The notes beneath the pieces are model-generated. The model was not told the DNA's origin, ran no database searches, and was given only the letters and a program-made list of their open reading frames with translations. 64,000 nt of DNA from Halodesulfovibrio sp. MK-HDV. GTDB lineage: Bacteria > Desulfobacterota > Desulfovibrionia > Desulfovibrionales > Desulfovibrionaceae. This document shows positions 36,010 through 46,510 of this stretch, piece by piece. Position 1 is the stretch's first letter. Each line of letters begins with the position of its first letter. Position numbers and translations under genes: made by a program. The stretch covers positions 62,001-126,000 of the forward strand of contig NZ_WYDS01000012.1 in the NCBI RefSeq assembly GCF_009914765.1, written 5' to 3'.

Positions 36010-37756
36010 TTAGATTTTCGCGGTAATTTCCGGGAATACCAGATAGAACATGATGTATGCCATTGTCAGTGTAAGGAGAAGGTTGAAAGTCTGACCGCAG
36101 ACATACAGGATAAGCGGTTTGCCGCCTTTAAAGTAATGAGCGAGCTCGCGGAAGTTTGTCGCAAGACCGATGGATACAAAGGCAAGGCAGAAGAACCAAC
36201 CTCGGAATGCTTTGGAGAAGCCACGAATTACGCCGTGGTCAACCATTGCGTACCCAACGTCTGGTCCCATTGAACCATAAATCCATGAGAAAAGAACAGA
36301 AGCGGCTAGGAAGCCGAGTACGAATTTAGGGAATCGGTACCAGATTTCCCATGCGTTTACAGAGCGCCCCGGAGTGCAATCAACACGGGTGCACCAGTAA
36401 ATTGCAACACCAAATGCGGTGATACCGATGAGTACGTTCTGGATCATTTTAATGGTCGCTGCAACGTACAGTGCTTTCTGTGAAAGGAAGGCACCAGCCG
36501 CTGCAACAGCACCTGTCGCATCAATCGTACCACCCATCCATGCACCACCGAGAATAAACGGCATGTCTACAGCTTTAATGAATGCAGGCATAAGGATCAT
36601 CATAATAGATGTGAAAACGAGGGAGAGACCAACCGCAAGGGTCAATTCTTCTTTTTTAGCACGACACGCTGCTGCGGTTGCGATAGCTGCGGAAACACCA
36701 CAAACAGACATATCTGCCGAAATAACAATGTTTAGTGTCTTAGACGGCATTTTTACCACTTTCTGACCGAAGATGTACGTGGTGATGAGTACAATTGGTG
36801 TTACTACCCAAGCTACGAAAATGCCTGGAATGCCGATAGCGATAATTTTGCTAAAGAGAACTTCAGCACCCAAAAGAACAAGACCTGTTTTAATGAAGTA
36901 TTCTGTTTGTACGGCAGGCATAACCCACTTAGGTGTACCCACTGTGTTTGAGATGAGAAGACCGAAGAGAATAGCCCATGCTGCGTACCCGATACCGAGT
37001 CCTTTCATGGTGCTTTGTTGTGCAGAAACATATGCAAGCGTGGCAATGGCGAAAACAAAAAAGAATCCGATAAAAAACTTAACAGGGCTGTGTCCCATTG
37101 CTGCGCGTCCAATGGCAAAGAAAATACCAAGGGCAACGCATAGCATGATGAGCCATGTAAGTTGGTTGTATGGAGATGCTTTTGTTTTCTTTTTAGCCTT
37201 ACCGGCAGCGAACTTTTTGTTACGCCAGTCACTAATTGCGTCTGTTGCTTGTTGGTTCAGTTCTGCATTGGCAAAGTTTGCCTCAGCGGCAGCTCCCTGA
37301 GCAATGGTTGCGGCGGCAAAAGATTCATCCGCAGCTTTTTTTTACTTTTTCATACTTGGTAACAGCTTTGGCTTTTTTAGCATCAGCCTGTGTGCTGTCC
37401 ATAAAGAAAGCATCGACCGGGTTTGTAGACCAGCCATGCGGTTTATTTTGGAATTTTTTAATTGTTTTTGCAATAGGAGAGGACGTTGCCTTCATGCCTT
37501 TTGCATCAGCAGCCTTGTAGTATTCAATTGTTTTAAAAGGAGCTTTGTTTGCTTCCAGTTGCATGATCGCATTAGACTCGGCAATGGTTTCACGTAAATT
37601 TTTTGGCTCATTAGGTAGATAGATAATGAGGCCGATAACGAGAATTGCAAAGCCAAGCCATATTGCCCAGTAGTCTTCGAGTTTTACTAAATCAGACCAA
37701 CTGGCATACCCCTTATCGACAACAACTTCTTCTTGTTGCTTGTTTTGTTCTGCCAT
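36010..37756 (-). pseudogene. YeiH-family putative sulfate exporter, frame broken in an A8 run
   Basis: The start at 37756 follows GGAGG. The frame encodes a cytoplasmic N-terminus, one membrane helix (YWAIWLGFAILVIGLIIYL) and a soluble region, then stops at 37325. One base less in the A8 run (T8 at 37336-37343, plus strand) joins it to [20 protein letters not shown]. The rest is a ten-helix YeiH domain starting near [20 protein letters not shown]. The joined protein has about 581 residues, the long form I recall from Desulfovibrio. The family is thought to export sulfate or sulfonate products. The frame break may be an assembly error. Confidence 0.8.
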
Positions 37757-38173
37757 TACCATTCCTCCTTATTAGAAGTAGCTAGGTCATGTACGCCACA
37801 ATAAACAAGGCAGTAATAATACATGCATAAGTCCCTCGTCTGCTTCATTTTTGAAAAGCAGACGGGAGATGCCTGTAGCATTACAATGCCGGATACCTCA
37901 GTAACCACGAATGCAGGTGAGCAGACAGCGTGAAGAAAGGAGAGAGGAAAATTAGACGCGAAGTATACGAGTAATCGAGCAGGAATTGTTCAGAACAGAA
38001 GGAGTACGAAAATCAGTATAGCGAAGCTCATGCTGCTAACTTACTGCATAGTATAAGAGGTAAAAGGCAGAAAATGTCAACAATTACCTGTAAATAAAAG
38101 AAAGAATACCTATAAGGATTAGAAAACAGGAAAGGCGTAGCTTAAGGTTGATGCAGGGTAGGGGGCAGGATAG
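37757..38173. other. intergenic region upstream of the exporter
   Basis: No gene is seen in these 417 bases. The stretch next to 37757 should hold the exporter promoter. The rest is AT-rich without clear structure. Confidence 0.45.
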
Positions 38174-38211
38174 AAAACGCCGGAGCTTTATTAAAAGACT
38201 CCGGCGTGGTT
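38174..38211 (-). terminator. terminator of the LysR gene
   Basis: ACGCCGGAGC...ACTCCGGCGT is a stable inverted repeat, with T-rich sequence after it on the minus strand. Confidence 0.78.
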
Positions 38212-38218
38212 ATTATTG

Positions 38219-39046
38219 TTATCGCATAAAGGTGGCCACAACTTTTGAAACAACGTCAGATGTTGTTTTATCGGCGGAATAGGTAAACCCGACACGTTTA
38301 AACATTCGTGGTGCTTTTAATGGAACTGTAACCAGATCGTATGCTGTTTCCAATACGCCGTCTGGTAAGAATGATATGCCATATCCTGCTTGTACAAGAT
38401 GCATTACCTGACTCTTATGTTCACCGCTCGCGACAATATTCATACGCAATTCTGCGCAGGCTAATAGCCCGATGGTCTGCTGATGTGCCTCACATGGTGG
38501 GCATTCAATAAAATCGAATTGATGCAACTCTTCAGGTAATACAAATTCCTGATTTGCAAGTTCGTGATCTGGGCGCATACAGAGTACATAATCTTCTTCC
38601 CATAACGGAACCCATGTTTCTCCTTGGTTACGGAGAATGTCCACAGTGATTCGGATGTCACAGTCTGCATTTACATCAACCAGCCGTGGTGTGAGTCCGG
38701 GGATTTGTTGACGCATAGTTTCTAGAACATCTGCAAGGCGCTTGGGGCTTAAATCGGGAAAAACGCCTAATGTAATATGTCGCTCTTCATCGTTTCCTTT
38801 GAAGAGGCCTTCGATGCTATGTGCTTGTTCTATGAGTCGCTTAGCGCGAGGGTACAAGTGATGTGCTTCGTCGGTAATAACCACACCTTGTTTGCTGCGT
38901 ATGAATAAAGAAACGCCGAGCATTTCTTCCAGCTGTTTTATGGCGCTGGAAATGGAAGGCTGAGAAACATGGCTGCGCTGAGCGGCACGTGTAATATTCT
39001 GTTCCTCAAAAACAGCAATGAAGTAGCGTAATAATCGTAAATCCAT
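38219..39046 (-). CDS. LysR-family transcriptional regulator
   Basis: The 275-residue product has an N-terminal winged helix (LRYFIAVFEEQNITRAAQRS and VSQPSISSAIKQLEEMLG) and the usual LysR effector-binding fold behind it. The spread of Cys residues (FIECPPCEAHQ) in the effector domain is of some interest, though no redox role is shown. It is divergent from the SDR gene, which is the probable target. MDLRLLRYF is the standard start. Confidence 0.92.
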   Translation of the reverse strand: MDLRLLRYFIAVFEEQNITRAAQRSHVSQPSISSAIKQLEEMLGVSLFIRSKQGVVITDEAHHLYPRAKRLIEQAHSIEGLFKGNDEERHITLGVFPDLSPKRLADVLETMRQQIPGLTPRLVDVNADCDIRITVDILRNQGETWVPLWEEDYVLCMRPDHELANQEFVLPEELHQFDFIECPPCEAHQQTIGLLACAELRMNIVASGEHKSQVMHLVQAGYGISFLPDGVLETAYDLVTVPLKAPRMFKRVGFTYSADKTTSDVVSKVVATFMR

Positions 39047-39212
39047 AAACACTCCCTGCCTACTGATCGATTGAATCTATATAAAATATGGTTTCATAGG
39101 CTACGCCTATCATAAACAAAAGAACTCTATATTATACAAAGGTAAAAATCGGTGTATTCTTATCCAAAATAAAAACAACGGGCACTGCCCATAATCATTT
39201 GGAGAATACATC

Positions 39213-39935
39213 ATGACTAAACCACTCGTAGTCATTACAGGCGCAAGTTCAGGTTTCGGCGAAGCAACAGCTCGTACTTTAAGTGCAAAAGGTTTTCCGC
39301 TTCTTCTCATAGCCCGTCGCCTTGATCGACTTGAAGCATTAAATTTACCTAATACTATCTGCGCCAAGGTAGATGTAACAGATCGCGAAGCATTGGTAAA
39401 AGCTATAACCGATGCCGAAGCTACTTACGGCCCTGTAGACTGCATAGTAAACAATGCAGGCGTGATGCTGTTAGGTCAGGCTCATGAGCAGAATCCGGCA
39501 GAATGGCAAAAAATGATAGATGTTAACATGGTCGGACTTCTTAATGGTATTTACGCAGTTCTCCCAAGTATGCGTGAACGTAAGCAAGGAACAATCATAA
39601 ACATTAGTTCAGTTGCCGGACGTAAAACATTTCCGAATCATGCTGTATATTGCGGAACAAAGTTTGCCGTGCACGCTATGAGCGAAAATATCCGTGAAGA
39701 AGTTGCAGCCGATAATGTTCGTGTAATCATCATCGCGCCAGGTGCAGCAGAGACTGAGCTTCTTAGCCATATCACGTCTGATACAATCAAAGACGGCTAC
39801 AATCAGTGGAAAGAACAAATGGGCGGCGTGATGAGTGCTCAACATGTAGCCAACTCAATCGTATTTGCTTACGAACAGCCGCAGGCTGTATGCATCCGTG
39901 AAATCGTTCTTGCCCCGACACTTCAACAGCCATAG
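39213..39935 (+). CDS. short-chain dehydrogenase/reductase
   Basis: The 240-residue classical SDR has the cofactor-binding ITGASSGFGEATA, then NNAGVM, the catalytic Ser in INISSVAG, and YCGTK (Y-x-x-x-K). The pattern is close to NADP-dependent serine/3-hydroxy acid dehydrogenases (YdfG). GGAG lies before the ATG. It is transcribed away from the LysR gene. Confidence 0.93.
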   Translation: MTKPLVVITGASSGFGEATARTLSAKGFPLLLIARRLDRLEALNLPNTICAKVDVTDREALVKAITDAEATYGPVDCIVNNAGVMLLGQAHEQNPAEWQKMIDVNMVGLLNGIYAVLPSMRERKQGTIINISSVAGRKTFPNHAVYCGTKFAVHAMSENIREEVAADNVRVIIIAPGAAETELLSHITSDTIKDGYNQWKEQMGGVMSAQHVANSIVFAYEQPQAVCIREIVLAPTLQQP

Positions 39936-39980
39936 GCTCTAGCCAAATTATTAGCCTCTGGCGGCGCTTGTCAGCGGGGC

Positions 39981-40324
39981 GTCTGCGACGCTTTTGTTTG
40001 TCTCCGACGGCTGGGGAAAACCTTTCTGTAGAAAGGTTCTTCCCCAGACCCCTTTCCAAAGACTTTTATTATGCGATAAACTTTCGTTAATGAAAAAATA
40101 CGCGGCTTAATTCCACTGACTTGAACAATGAAAAAGGGCTGTCCTTTAAATTAAGGACAGCCCTTTTTTTATTTTCTGAAAGGTAGTGAAGCGTAAGCCG
40201 CGAGGTTTTGGAAACAACGGGTTGGCCTCGCAAGTAAAAGTTTTAGGAGATTCTTAAGAAGCCCTTTTTCAAAAGGGTTCTTAAGCCGCCGGAGGCTCGT
40301 CGAAGACAAAAAAGCGTCGCAGAC
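39981..40324. repeat. inverted-repeat intergenic element
   Basis: GTCTGCGACGCTTTT with TGTCTCCGACG at 39981-40009 recurs inverted at 40296-40324 (CGTCGAAGACA, AAAAGCGTCGCAGAC). Inside lie smaller hairpins (AACCTTTCTGTAGAAAGGTT near 40020, AAGCCCTTTTTCAAAAGGGTT near 40260) and a terminator. It resembles dispersed intergenic repeats of Desulfovibrio genomes. No gene is present in this 406-base gap. Confidence 0.55.
40131..40170. terminator. bidirectional terminator inside the repeat element
   Basis: AAAGGGCTGTCCTTAA-type arm pairs with TTAAGGACAGCCCTTT, with A and T runs outside. Confidence 0.8.
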
Positions 40325-40341
40325 AACACGGCAGCCGACAG

Positions 40342-42060
40342 TTAGTCTTCCATACGCAAATAATTACTAAACAGCCTGTGGCTGACGCGAGTAAACGAGT
40401 CGAAATCTGCTGTAAGTTCCATGTTTGGAATAAGCGCTTTGACGACTGGGAACTGTAAATCTTTTCGTGCAAGCTCAACGTAGACAGGCCGCCTGTTGTT
40501 GGCGATGAGCATTTTTTCGAGCATCTGCACGTTGCGCATAGGATCTTCCATGGAGACGTTTGGAAGCTCTTCCTGCTTGCGTGTTTCGATACCACGAAGC
40601 GCTGGTGCGGATGGCGGGCTTTGCGGGTATGGATATGGTGTTTCAGTTAATGCAGATACGATGGCTCTTTTTCCATCAAGTCCGGCTCCGGTACCGCGGA
40701 ATACTTCACCAAGTCTGCCCATGACGAATGCATAGTAGCAGGGGATGCCGAACTCGGTGGTTATGTCTTGAAACATGACATGTACACCGCGTGCTGAATA
40801 GTCATTAAGCAGCATGTTGAGTTTTGGATCTTCGGTGGTAAGGGTAAAGCATTCTTTTTTGTTGAACGGCTTTGTTGCTTCTGCATCACGTTCAAAGATT
40901 TCCATAAGCGCTGAAACTTTTGCTTCTTCCAGAATGTTTCCGGATGCAAGTCCGGTTGACCCCGGTGAAGAGAGTAGAGAAATCTCATCAAGGTTGCAGA
41001 ACATGTAGACCATCTGCGCGGGCACAAGGATTGGCTCGTATCCTTCACCTTCGAGCTTTGGCGTGTGTCCTTCCATCCAGTAGAGTTTTTCATCTTCGTA
41101 CTGAACTTCAAGAGACAGTAAATTTGGATCGAAAGCTGCGATGCCCTGTGCTGTAAGTTCAGAGTAGCGGGCATGTGTGAGCGGATGATCTTTGAGAGTG
41201 TTGACCACGCCTGCTTTGTCAAAAGAGACAAACGAAGATGAGCGCTCGACAACTTCCATGGTAAGTCCGACTCGTGCGTCATTCAGAGCCAGCCCTCGAC
41301 CGTATGATGTGGCGAGGCCTTGCAGTGTGTAGTCTAGAGAACCGTTTTTAACGGCGAGATCAATGTTCCATTTGCGTAACAACGCGATAGGAGACAGGGA
41401 TGCAATATGACGCATTTCAACATCGGCAAACAGTGGTGTTTTGTTCAACCGACTGAGTGCTAGGTCTGTTGTTTCTTGCGCTGGTGGGCGTGACCACGGG
41501 TTGCTGTGTGGAGTTTTTAGCAGTTCTTCACGAATCGTTGCGGCGGTTACAAATTCGTCTGTGCAAGGCTCGTAGAGCATCGGCAGATCAAAGTCTTCTG
41601 CAACATCCGGCAAGGGAAGCATTTTGTGGTCGTGGATATTTTCTTTAAACTTGGTGATCCATGCAATGTGGTCATACTTATCTTCACGCTTGAACCAGCG
41701 GATGTAGATAAGGGGAGTATATTCCTGCAACTGTTCTGAGGCATCATTAGGGAAGAGCGCCAGCGTTTTGGAGAATTTCCCGTAAAGCAGGCATGTTTCA
41801 TACAGCAATGCTGCAAGAACAGGTTTGATGATTGTGTAGTCTTCTACGGCTGTTTTCAGCATCGTTTTGAATTTCTTTTGATCAAAATTCTGAACGCTGG
41901 TCAGCAGAAATTTGTGCATAAATTCGTCAAGCGGATGCTCTTCAAGGTATGCAAGTGCTTCTTCAAAAGTAATATCTGCTGGCGGTTCGCAGGAAACATA
42001 TCCCACAGTGCCAACAGTATCGGAAAGATTAAATTTGTATTTCATTGATGACGACATCAT
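40342..42060 (-). CDS. YcaO-domain protein with N-terminal helical region
   Basis: The 572-residue product has an all-helical, TPR-like first part of about 190 residues. A YcaO ATP-binding domain follows, with SPGSTGLASGNILEEAKVSA, LMEIFERDAEA and FRGTGAGLDGKRAIVSALTE. YcaO enzymes activate amide backbones with ATP to make azolines, thioamides or macrocycles; others assist ribosomal protein methylthiolation. No precursor peptide, dehydrogenase or TfuA gene is adjacent, so the substrate is unknown. A PxPxP-like PYPYPQSPP lies about 90 residues before the end instead of at it. Confidence 0.88.
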   Translation of the reverse strand: MMSSSMKYKFNLSDTVGTVGYVSCEPPADITFEEALAYLEEHPLDEFMHKFLLTSVQNFDQKKFKTMLKTAVEDYTIIKPVLAALLYETCLLYGKFSKTLALFPNDASEQLQEYTPLIYIRWFKREDKYDHIAWITKFKENIHDHKMLPLPDVAEDFDLPMLYEPCTDEFVTAATIREELLKTPHSNPWSRPPAQETTDLALSRLNKTPLFADVEMRHIASLSPIALLRKWNIDLAVKNGSLDYTLQGLATSYGRGLALNDARVGLTMEVVERSSSFVSFDKAGVVNTLKDHPLTHARYSELTAQGIAAFDPNLLSLEVQYEDEKLYWMEGHTPKLEGEGYEPILVPAQMVYMFCNLDEISLLSSPGSTGLASGNILEEAKVSALMEIFERDAEATKPFNKKECFTLTTEDPKLNMLLNDYSARGVHVMFQDITTEFGIPCYYAFVMGRLGEVFRGTGAGLDGKRAIVSALTETPYPYPQSPPSAPALRGIETRKQEELPNVSMEDPMRNVQMLEKMLIANNRRPVYVELARKDLQFPVVKALIPNMELTADFDSFTRVSHRLFSNYLRMED

Positions 42061-42243
42061 ATACTCCCGTATGCTATGAATGAGGCGTTATAGCGTATGT
42101 TTTTACGGTGGACAATGGATGCCGTGAACAATAAATGAATACTAACACGCTGTGCCGAGACCAATGAGAACGGTAACGACTGGACTGCGTGATTCTTTGA
42201 ATTTATTTCAGCATGTATTGCTGATAGTTATAAAGGGGAAAAG

Positions 42244-43095
42244 ATGCCAAATTTCGGTGCTCATATGTCTATTACTGGTGGGTTGGAAAAAGCTGTTGAA
42301 CGTATAATGCAGGTTAACGGAACCGCCTTACAGATTTTTTCAAAAAACCAGCGACAGTGGAAATCTAAGCCGCTGGAACAAAAACAGATAGATGCTTTTC
42401 TCGAAGCCTGCGCAGTTTGGGGCGATCATCCTATTGCTGTGCATGATTCGTATTTAATTAATTTGGGCTCCCCTAAGGAAGATGGAGTCGAGAAATCTGT
42501 TGCGGCGTTTGCTCATGAGCTTGAGCGTGCTGAGCAGTTGAATATTCCGTATGTAGTGATGCACCCCGGTGCTCATTTGGGAAGTAATGTTGATGAAGCG
42601 TTGGAACGTGTTGCGAAAAATCTGGATAGAGCGTTGCTTGAGTCACGCACTGAGCGTGTAATGGTTCTGCTCGAAAATACGGCAGGGCAAGGCACAACGC
42701 TTGGCCGCTCTTTTGCTGAGCTGGCTGCTATTATACAGTATTCAGATAATGCAGACAGGATTGGTGTGTGCATTGATACTTGTCATGCGTATGCTGCTGG
42801 ATACGACATCGCAACTGAAGAAGGGTACAAGGCAACCTTTGATGAATTTGAAACAACTGTCGGCATGGATCGTTTGAAGTTTATGCATGTGAATGATTCC
42901 AAAGGCGGTTTAGGAAGTCATCTTGATAGGCATGATCATATTGGACAGGGCTTACTGGGAGAAGAGACTTTTGCACGCTTGGTAAATGATCCAAGGTTTA
43001 TTGATTTGCCTATGGTGCTTGAAACTCCGAAAGGAGAAGATCTTTCCGAAGATATAAAAAATCTGGAAGTCCTGCACCGATTGATTATTGCTTAA
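42244..43095 (+). CDS. nfo: endonuclease IV
   Basis: The 283-residue AP endonuclease is a TIM barrel with three zinc ions. Ligand segments in order are FGAHMSITGG, AVHDSYLINLGSP, VMHPGAHLG, VLLENTAGQG, CIDTCHAYAAGYD, HVNDSKGGLGSH and HDHIGQG. Length is normal. AAGGGG precedes the ATG. Confidence 0.96.
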   Translation: MPNFGAHMSITGGLEKAVERIMQVNGTALQIFSKNQRQWKSKPLEQKQIDAFLEACAVWGDHPIAVHDSYLINLGSPKEDGVEKSVAAFAHELERAEQLNIPYVVMHPGAHLGSNVDEALERVAKNLDRALLESRTERVMVLLENTAGQGTTLGRSFAELAAIIQYSDNADRIGVCIDTCHAYAAGYDIATEEGYKATFDEFETTVGMDRLKFMHVNDSKGGLGSHLDRHDHIGQGLLGEETFARLVNDPRFIDLPMVLETPKGEDLSEDIKNLEVLHRLIIA

Positions 43096-43645
43096 GTTGA
43101 AAAAAGTTTTTTAGTAGATATGCCAAGGGAAAATCTAGTAGTGTATAGCATAGATCGAAGTAGTACTATGTTTGCAAATCTATAGTTTCCTCAAAATAAT
43201 GATATTTTTACTTGTCTTGGCGATATTCTCATTTTAGTAACTAGTTGCTGACATTATTTCTTAATGTTGAGGCGCTCAGTACACTGGTTTGTAGGGATGC
43301 ATGCAGAAAGACATTTTTCGGGGGCTTAACTCGTATGTCACTGTAAATACCAGCAGTATTTTGGAGAGGATGCAGATGGTTGGGTTCTGTTTCTCTTTAG
43401 CTTTCAACGAGGAATAATGTCAGCTTTTTTTATGGATAAAAAACTACCTATAAAATATTTGTTTATGCCTGTTGTTGCGATAGAGGATAGATAGCCGAAT
43501 AGATATTTTTGATGTAATGTGCAAAAAGAAAGTGGTCTGGTCTTTCTTAGAGAGCTAATTTGTCAACCACCATGGTCTACAATAGATTTCTACAGACGAG
43601 TACTGCTGTATAACGACATCCATAATTTTTTGTTTAAGGGTTATT
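43096..43645. other. 550-base gap with no clear gene
   Basis: The region is AT-rich. The only candidate is a 25-codon frame at 43417-43494 with GAGG before its ATG (product starting MSAFFMDKKL); it is too short to support. No terminator or riboswitch fold was recognised. Confidence 0.45.
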
Positions 43646-44167
43646 ATGACCGTATTTGCCATTTCACAGTTGCTCGTAGGCGTAGCACTCGTTTTTGATA
43701 TCCTTTCTTTTCAATTTAAGAATCGAAAATATATTCTGCATTCCATTGCAATCGCCTGTTTCTTTATGGCAGCGCACTTTTTGCTTCTCGATCAGTGGAC
43801 GGCAACAGTGCTTATGGCTGTTTCCGGTGCACGCTATGCTGTGAGTGGGTATACAACGGAGCGCAGATGGATGTATTTTTTCAGTGTGCTAGCTGTGGTT
43901 GGTACTGTTTGGACATATGCAGGGCTTGTCAGCATTCTTAGTTTCGGTGCAACCTTTGTGCTGACTATTGCGGCTTTTTCTAAAACAGATAAGCGGCTGC
44001 GAGAAATTACATTTTTTGGAGTAGTTCTGTGGATTGCTCATAATATTGTTGTATGGTCGCCGTCTGCCATTGGGCTTGAGAGCTTTTTCCTCATAAGTAA
44101 TGTTATCGGTTACTACCGCTACTATATTCGCCCAGCCAGATTAGGGTTGGCAGTGGAACAAGAGTAA
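43646..44167 (+). CDS. YgjV-family inner-membrane protein
   Basis: This 173-residue, strongly hydrophobic protein has five or six helices, with family segments ISQLLVGVALVFDILSFQFK, LMAVSGARYAVSGYTTERRW and FFLISNVIGYYRYY. The YgjV family has no proven function. It has its own terminator and no co-transcribed partner. Confidence 0.85.
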   Translation: MTVFAISQLLVGVALVFDILSFQFKNRKYILHSIAIACFFMAAHFLLLDQWTATVLMAVSGARYAVSGYTTERRWMYFFSVLAVVGTVWTYAGLVSILSFGATFVLTIAAFSKTDKRLREITFFGVVLWIAHNIVVWSPSAIGLESFFLISNVIGYYRYYIRPARLGLAVEQE

Positions 44168-44241
44168 CCAATTTGGTAGCTTGAGACCTGAATCATTGGA
44201 TCAGGTGCCGTAATTTTTGACTACGCTTTACTGGCATTTCC

Positions 44242-44269
44242 AGCCCCGCATTTGTGCGGGGCTTTTTTT
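44242..44269 (+). terminator. intrinsic terminator after the YgjV gene
   Basis: AGCCCCGCA pairs with TGCGGGGCT, followed by seven T. Confidence 0.87.
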
Positions 44270-44456
44270 GTGCCCTGTGTTTATCTACGTGAAAAAAGTA
44301 ATCGTACGCTTAGTGTGATGTTCAGGGTTGTTGCGAGTACGCCTGCGTATTTTTAGGAAATAAGAGCAAAAAATATAATACGTATACACCTCTAACATGG
44401 TAGTATTTATCAATTGTCTAGAGTTTACCCTTTAAATATTGGCAAAGGGGAGGTTT

Positions 44457-45014
44457 ATGCCTCAGAGCAACGATAGGAAAAAGCGAAAAAAACTATTGTT
44501 GATAGGGGGTGTAACCGGTGTTGTATTAAGTATCGTCCTTGTTTTGGCTTCTGGTCATATGATTACACTGACGAACACTGATACCTTTTGTGTAACGTGC
44601 CACGTGATGAGACCTTTCAGGCAGGCATGGCTTGCCGGGGTTCACGGGGGGAATAACCCACAGGGGGTTGTTGCCCAATGCGTAGACTGTCATCTGCCAC
44701 ATGGCACTCTCGTAGAGTACGTTGCCGCCAAAGCATATACCGGTACACATGATATTATCATGAATATGATCATTGATCCCTATACGCATGATTGGGGCGC
44801 GGGGCCGAACAGTCGTGAAAACTACACGTACGACAACTCTTGTCGTAAATGTCACGCCCAGTTATTAGCCCCGAAAATGGGCATCAAGGCCATTTTAGCG
44901 CATCGCGAATACCTGAGAGAAGAGAATAAACTCCGGTGTGTTAAGTGCCACGAGCATGTGGGACATAAGGACATGATGTTCTATGTGAACAAGTATTTCA
45001 ACAGGGATTCATAA
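44457..45014 (+). CDS. NapC/NrfH-family tetraheme quinol dehydrogenase
   Basis: The 185-residue product is a membrane-anchored cytochrome c. A single N-terminal helix ([20 protein letters not shown]) is followed by four CxxCH heme sites: CVTCH, CVDCH, CRKCH and CVKCH. The first is followed by VM, as in NrfH. It takes electrons from menaquinol and passes them to a periplasmic multiheme partner, here the HAO-family protein 45 bases downstream. GGGGAGG precedes the ATG at 44457. Confidence 0.93.
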   Translation: MPQSNDRKKRKKLLLIGGVTGVVLSIVLVLASGHMITLTNTDTFCVTCHVMRPFRQAWLAGVHGGNNPQGVVAQCVDCHLPHGTLVEYVAAKAYTGTHDIIMNMIIDPYTHDWGAGPNSRENYTYDNSCRKCHAQLLAPKMGIKAILAHREYLREENKLRCVKCHEHVGHKDMMFYVNKYFNRDS

Positions 45015-45058
45015 CTGTAGTTACGAATGGAAACCTGAAAGTGTGTGGAGGAAAAGGA

Positions 45059-46453
45059 ATGAAGATACGGAGGACTTTGGTAACCCTACTTGGTATGGTG
45101 CTCTGTTGCATGTTGGTCGTAGGCTCTGCCGCGGCTGAGGAGAAGATGCAACAAACGACACCTAAAGCCACATCGCAAGGGGACGCTACCCTTGGAGGAC
45201 TGCATAAGCAGATCCTCGTACAACGTGGTTTTTCTGAAGCGGCTAAAAAATGTATCGAATGTCACTCAAAAGCAACCCCTGGTATTGTAGATAACTGGAG
45301 AAACGGTCGCATGGCTCATGCGCAGGTTTCTTGCTACGACTGTCACGTTGTGGAAAAAACATCTCCAATGGCCAGCCAGTGTGAAGGTGTGCGTGGAACA
45401 AATATCTATACCAGCCCGATGGTATCTTCTAAGACATGTTCCCGCTGTCACCCTGTAGAAGTTTCACAGTTCCTTGAAAGCTCTCATGCTAAACCGGCAT
45501 CCGAGCCAATTATGAACAACCCTACCTTCGATAAGTTGATGTACTACTACGAAGGGTTAGAGTTTGCCGGTGTTGACCGTAACAGCCCTGAAGCTATGGC
45601 TCCGCGCGCTTCCGGTTGTCAGATGTGTCATGGTACAATTATTCAGCTCGGTGCTGATAATAAGCCTATCAACATGACATGGCCTGGCGGTCCTGGTCAG
45701 CGTTATCCTGATGGTTCTGTAGGTAACTGCTCCGTGTGTCACACCCGTCATATGTTCTCCATTGCGGAAGCACGTAAGCCGGAATCATGTGGTACATGTC
45801 ACCTCGGCCCTGACCATCCAAACATTGAAATTTATGACCAATCCAAGCACGGTCAGGTTTATGCTGCTCATTCAGAGAAGTGGAACTTTACTGCGGCTCC
45901 GGATACATGGGAACCAGGCGATTACGATGCACCTACCTGTGCAGTATGTCACTTGAGTGGTATCGGTGAACTGACTACCACACATAACCCTGAAACCCGT
46001 CTGAAGTGGACGCTTTACACTAAGCGCTCCGAGATTCGTGAAGGCACCCGTGGTGCCGGTGTGGAAGGCGGCAAACGCATGCGCTTAGTATGTAAGAATT
46101 GTCATTCTACACTCCATACAAATGCAACAATGGATACGCTTGATGCTTCAGTGAAGCTCTACAATATCTACTGGGATAAAGCAGTAGCTATGAAGAAGGA
46201 ACTCGCTGCTAAAAACCTCCTTGGTGATGATCCTTGGAGAGATGGCTTCCAGCGTATGATGTACTACCTCTGGCACCATGAAGGCCGTCGTGCCCGTCAG
46301 GGTGCAGCAATGAACGGTCCTGACTATGCACACTGGCATGGATTCTTCCAGATGTTCCAGATGTTCATGGATATGCAGGGCATTCGTGACTGGCGTATCA
46401 AAAATGGTAAAATAGAGGAACTGAGCAACGTAGCTTGCCCTGGTCCGGACTAG
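45059..46453 (+). CDS. octaheme cytochrome c of the hydroxylamine oxidoreductase (HAO) family
   Basis: This periplasmic protein of about 464 residues has a signal peptide ([18 protein letters not shown]). Eight CxxCH sites occur: CIECH, CYDCH, CSRCH, CQMCH, CSVCH, CGTCH, CAVCH and CKNCH. The C-terminal [18 protein letters not shown] and [13 protein letters not shown] match HAO. Homologues in non-nitrifiers paired with a NapC-type donor, such as epsilonproteobacterial HAO, are thought to reduce nitrite or hydroxylamine. Reduction rather than oxidation is therefore inferred here. GGAGG lies before the ATG. Confidence 0.93.
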   Translation: MKIRRTLVTLLGMVLCCMLVVGSAAAEEKMQQTTPKATSQGDATLGGLHKQILVQRGFSEAAKKCIECHSKATPGIVDNWRNGRMAHAQVSCYDCHVVEKTSPMASQCEGVRGTNIYTSPMVSSKTCSRCHPVEVSQFLESSHAKPASEPIMNNPTFDKLMYYYEGLEFAGVDRNSPEAMAPRASGCQMCHGTIIQLGADNKPINMTWPGGPGQRYPDGSVGNCSVCHTRHMFSIAEARKPESCGTCHLGPDHPNIEIYDQSKHGQVYAAHSEKWNFTAAPDTWEPGDYDAPTCAVCHLSGIGELTTTHNPETRLKWTLYTKRSEIREGTRGAGVEGGKRMRLVCKNCHSTLHTNATMDTLDASVKLYNIYWDKAVAMKKELAAKNLLGDDPWRDGFQRMMYYLWHHEGRRARQGAAMNGPDYAHWHGFFQMFQMFMDMQGIRDWRIKNGKIEELSNVACPGPD

Positions 46454-46476
46454 TAGGTAGCTGAATAAGTATAAAG

Positions 46477-46510
46477 AAAGCCCGCTGTACGAGTACAGCG
46501 GGCTTTTTAT
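46477..46510 (+). terminator. intrinsic terminator after the HAO gene
   Basis: AAAGCCCGCTGTAC pairs with GTACAGCGGGCTTT, then T. Confidence 0.86.

Noticed and set aside
43417-43494. 25-codon frame with GAGG before its ATG
   Set aside because: It is too short and has no homologue or partner visible in the window.
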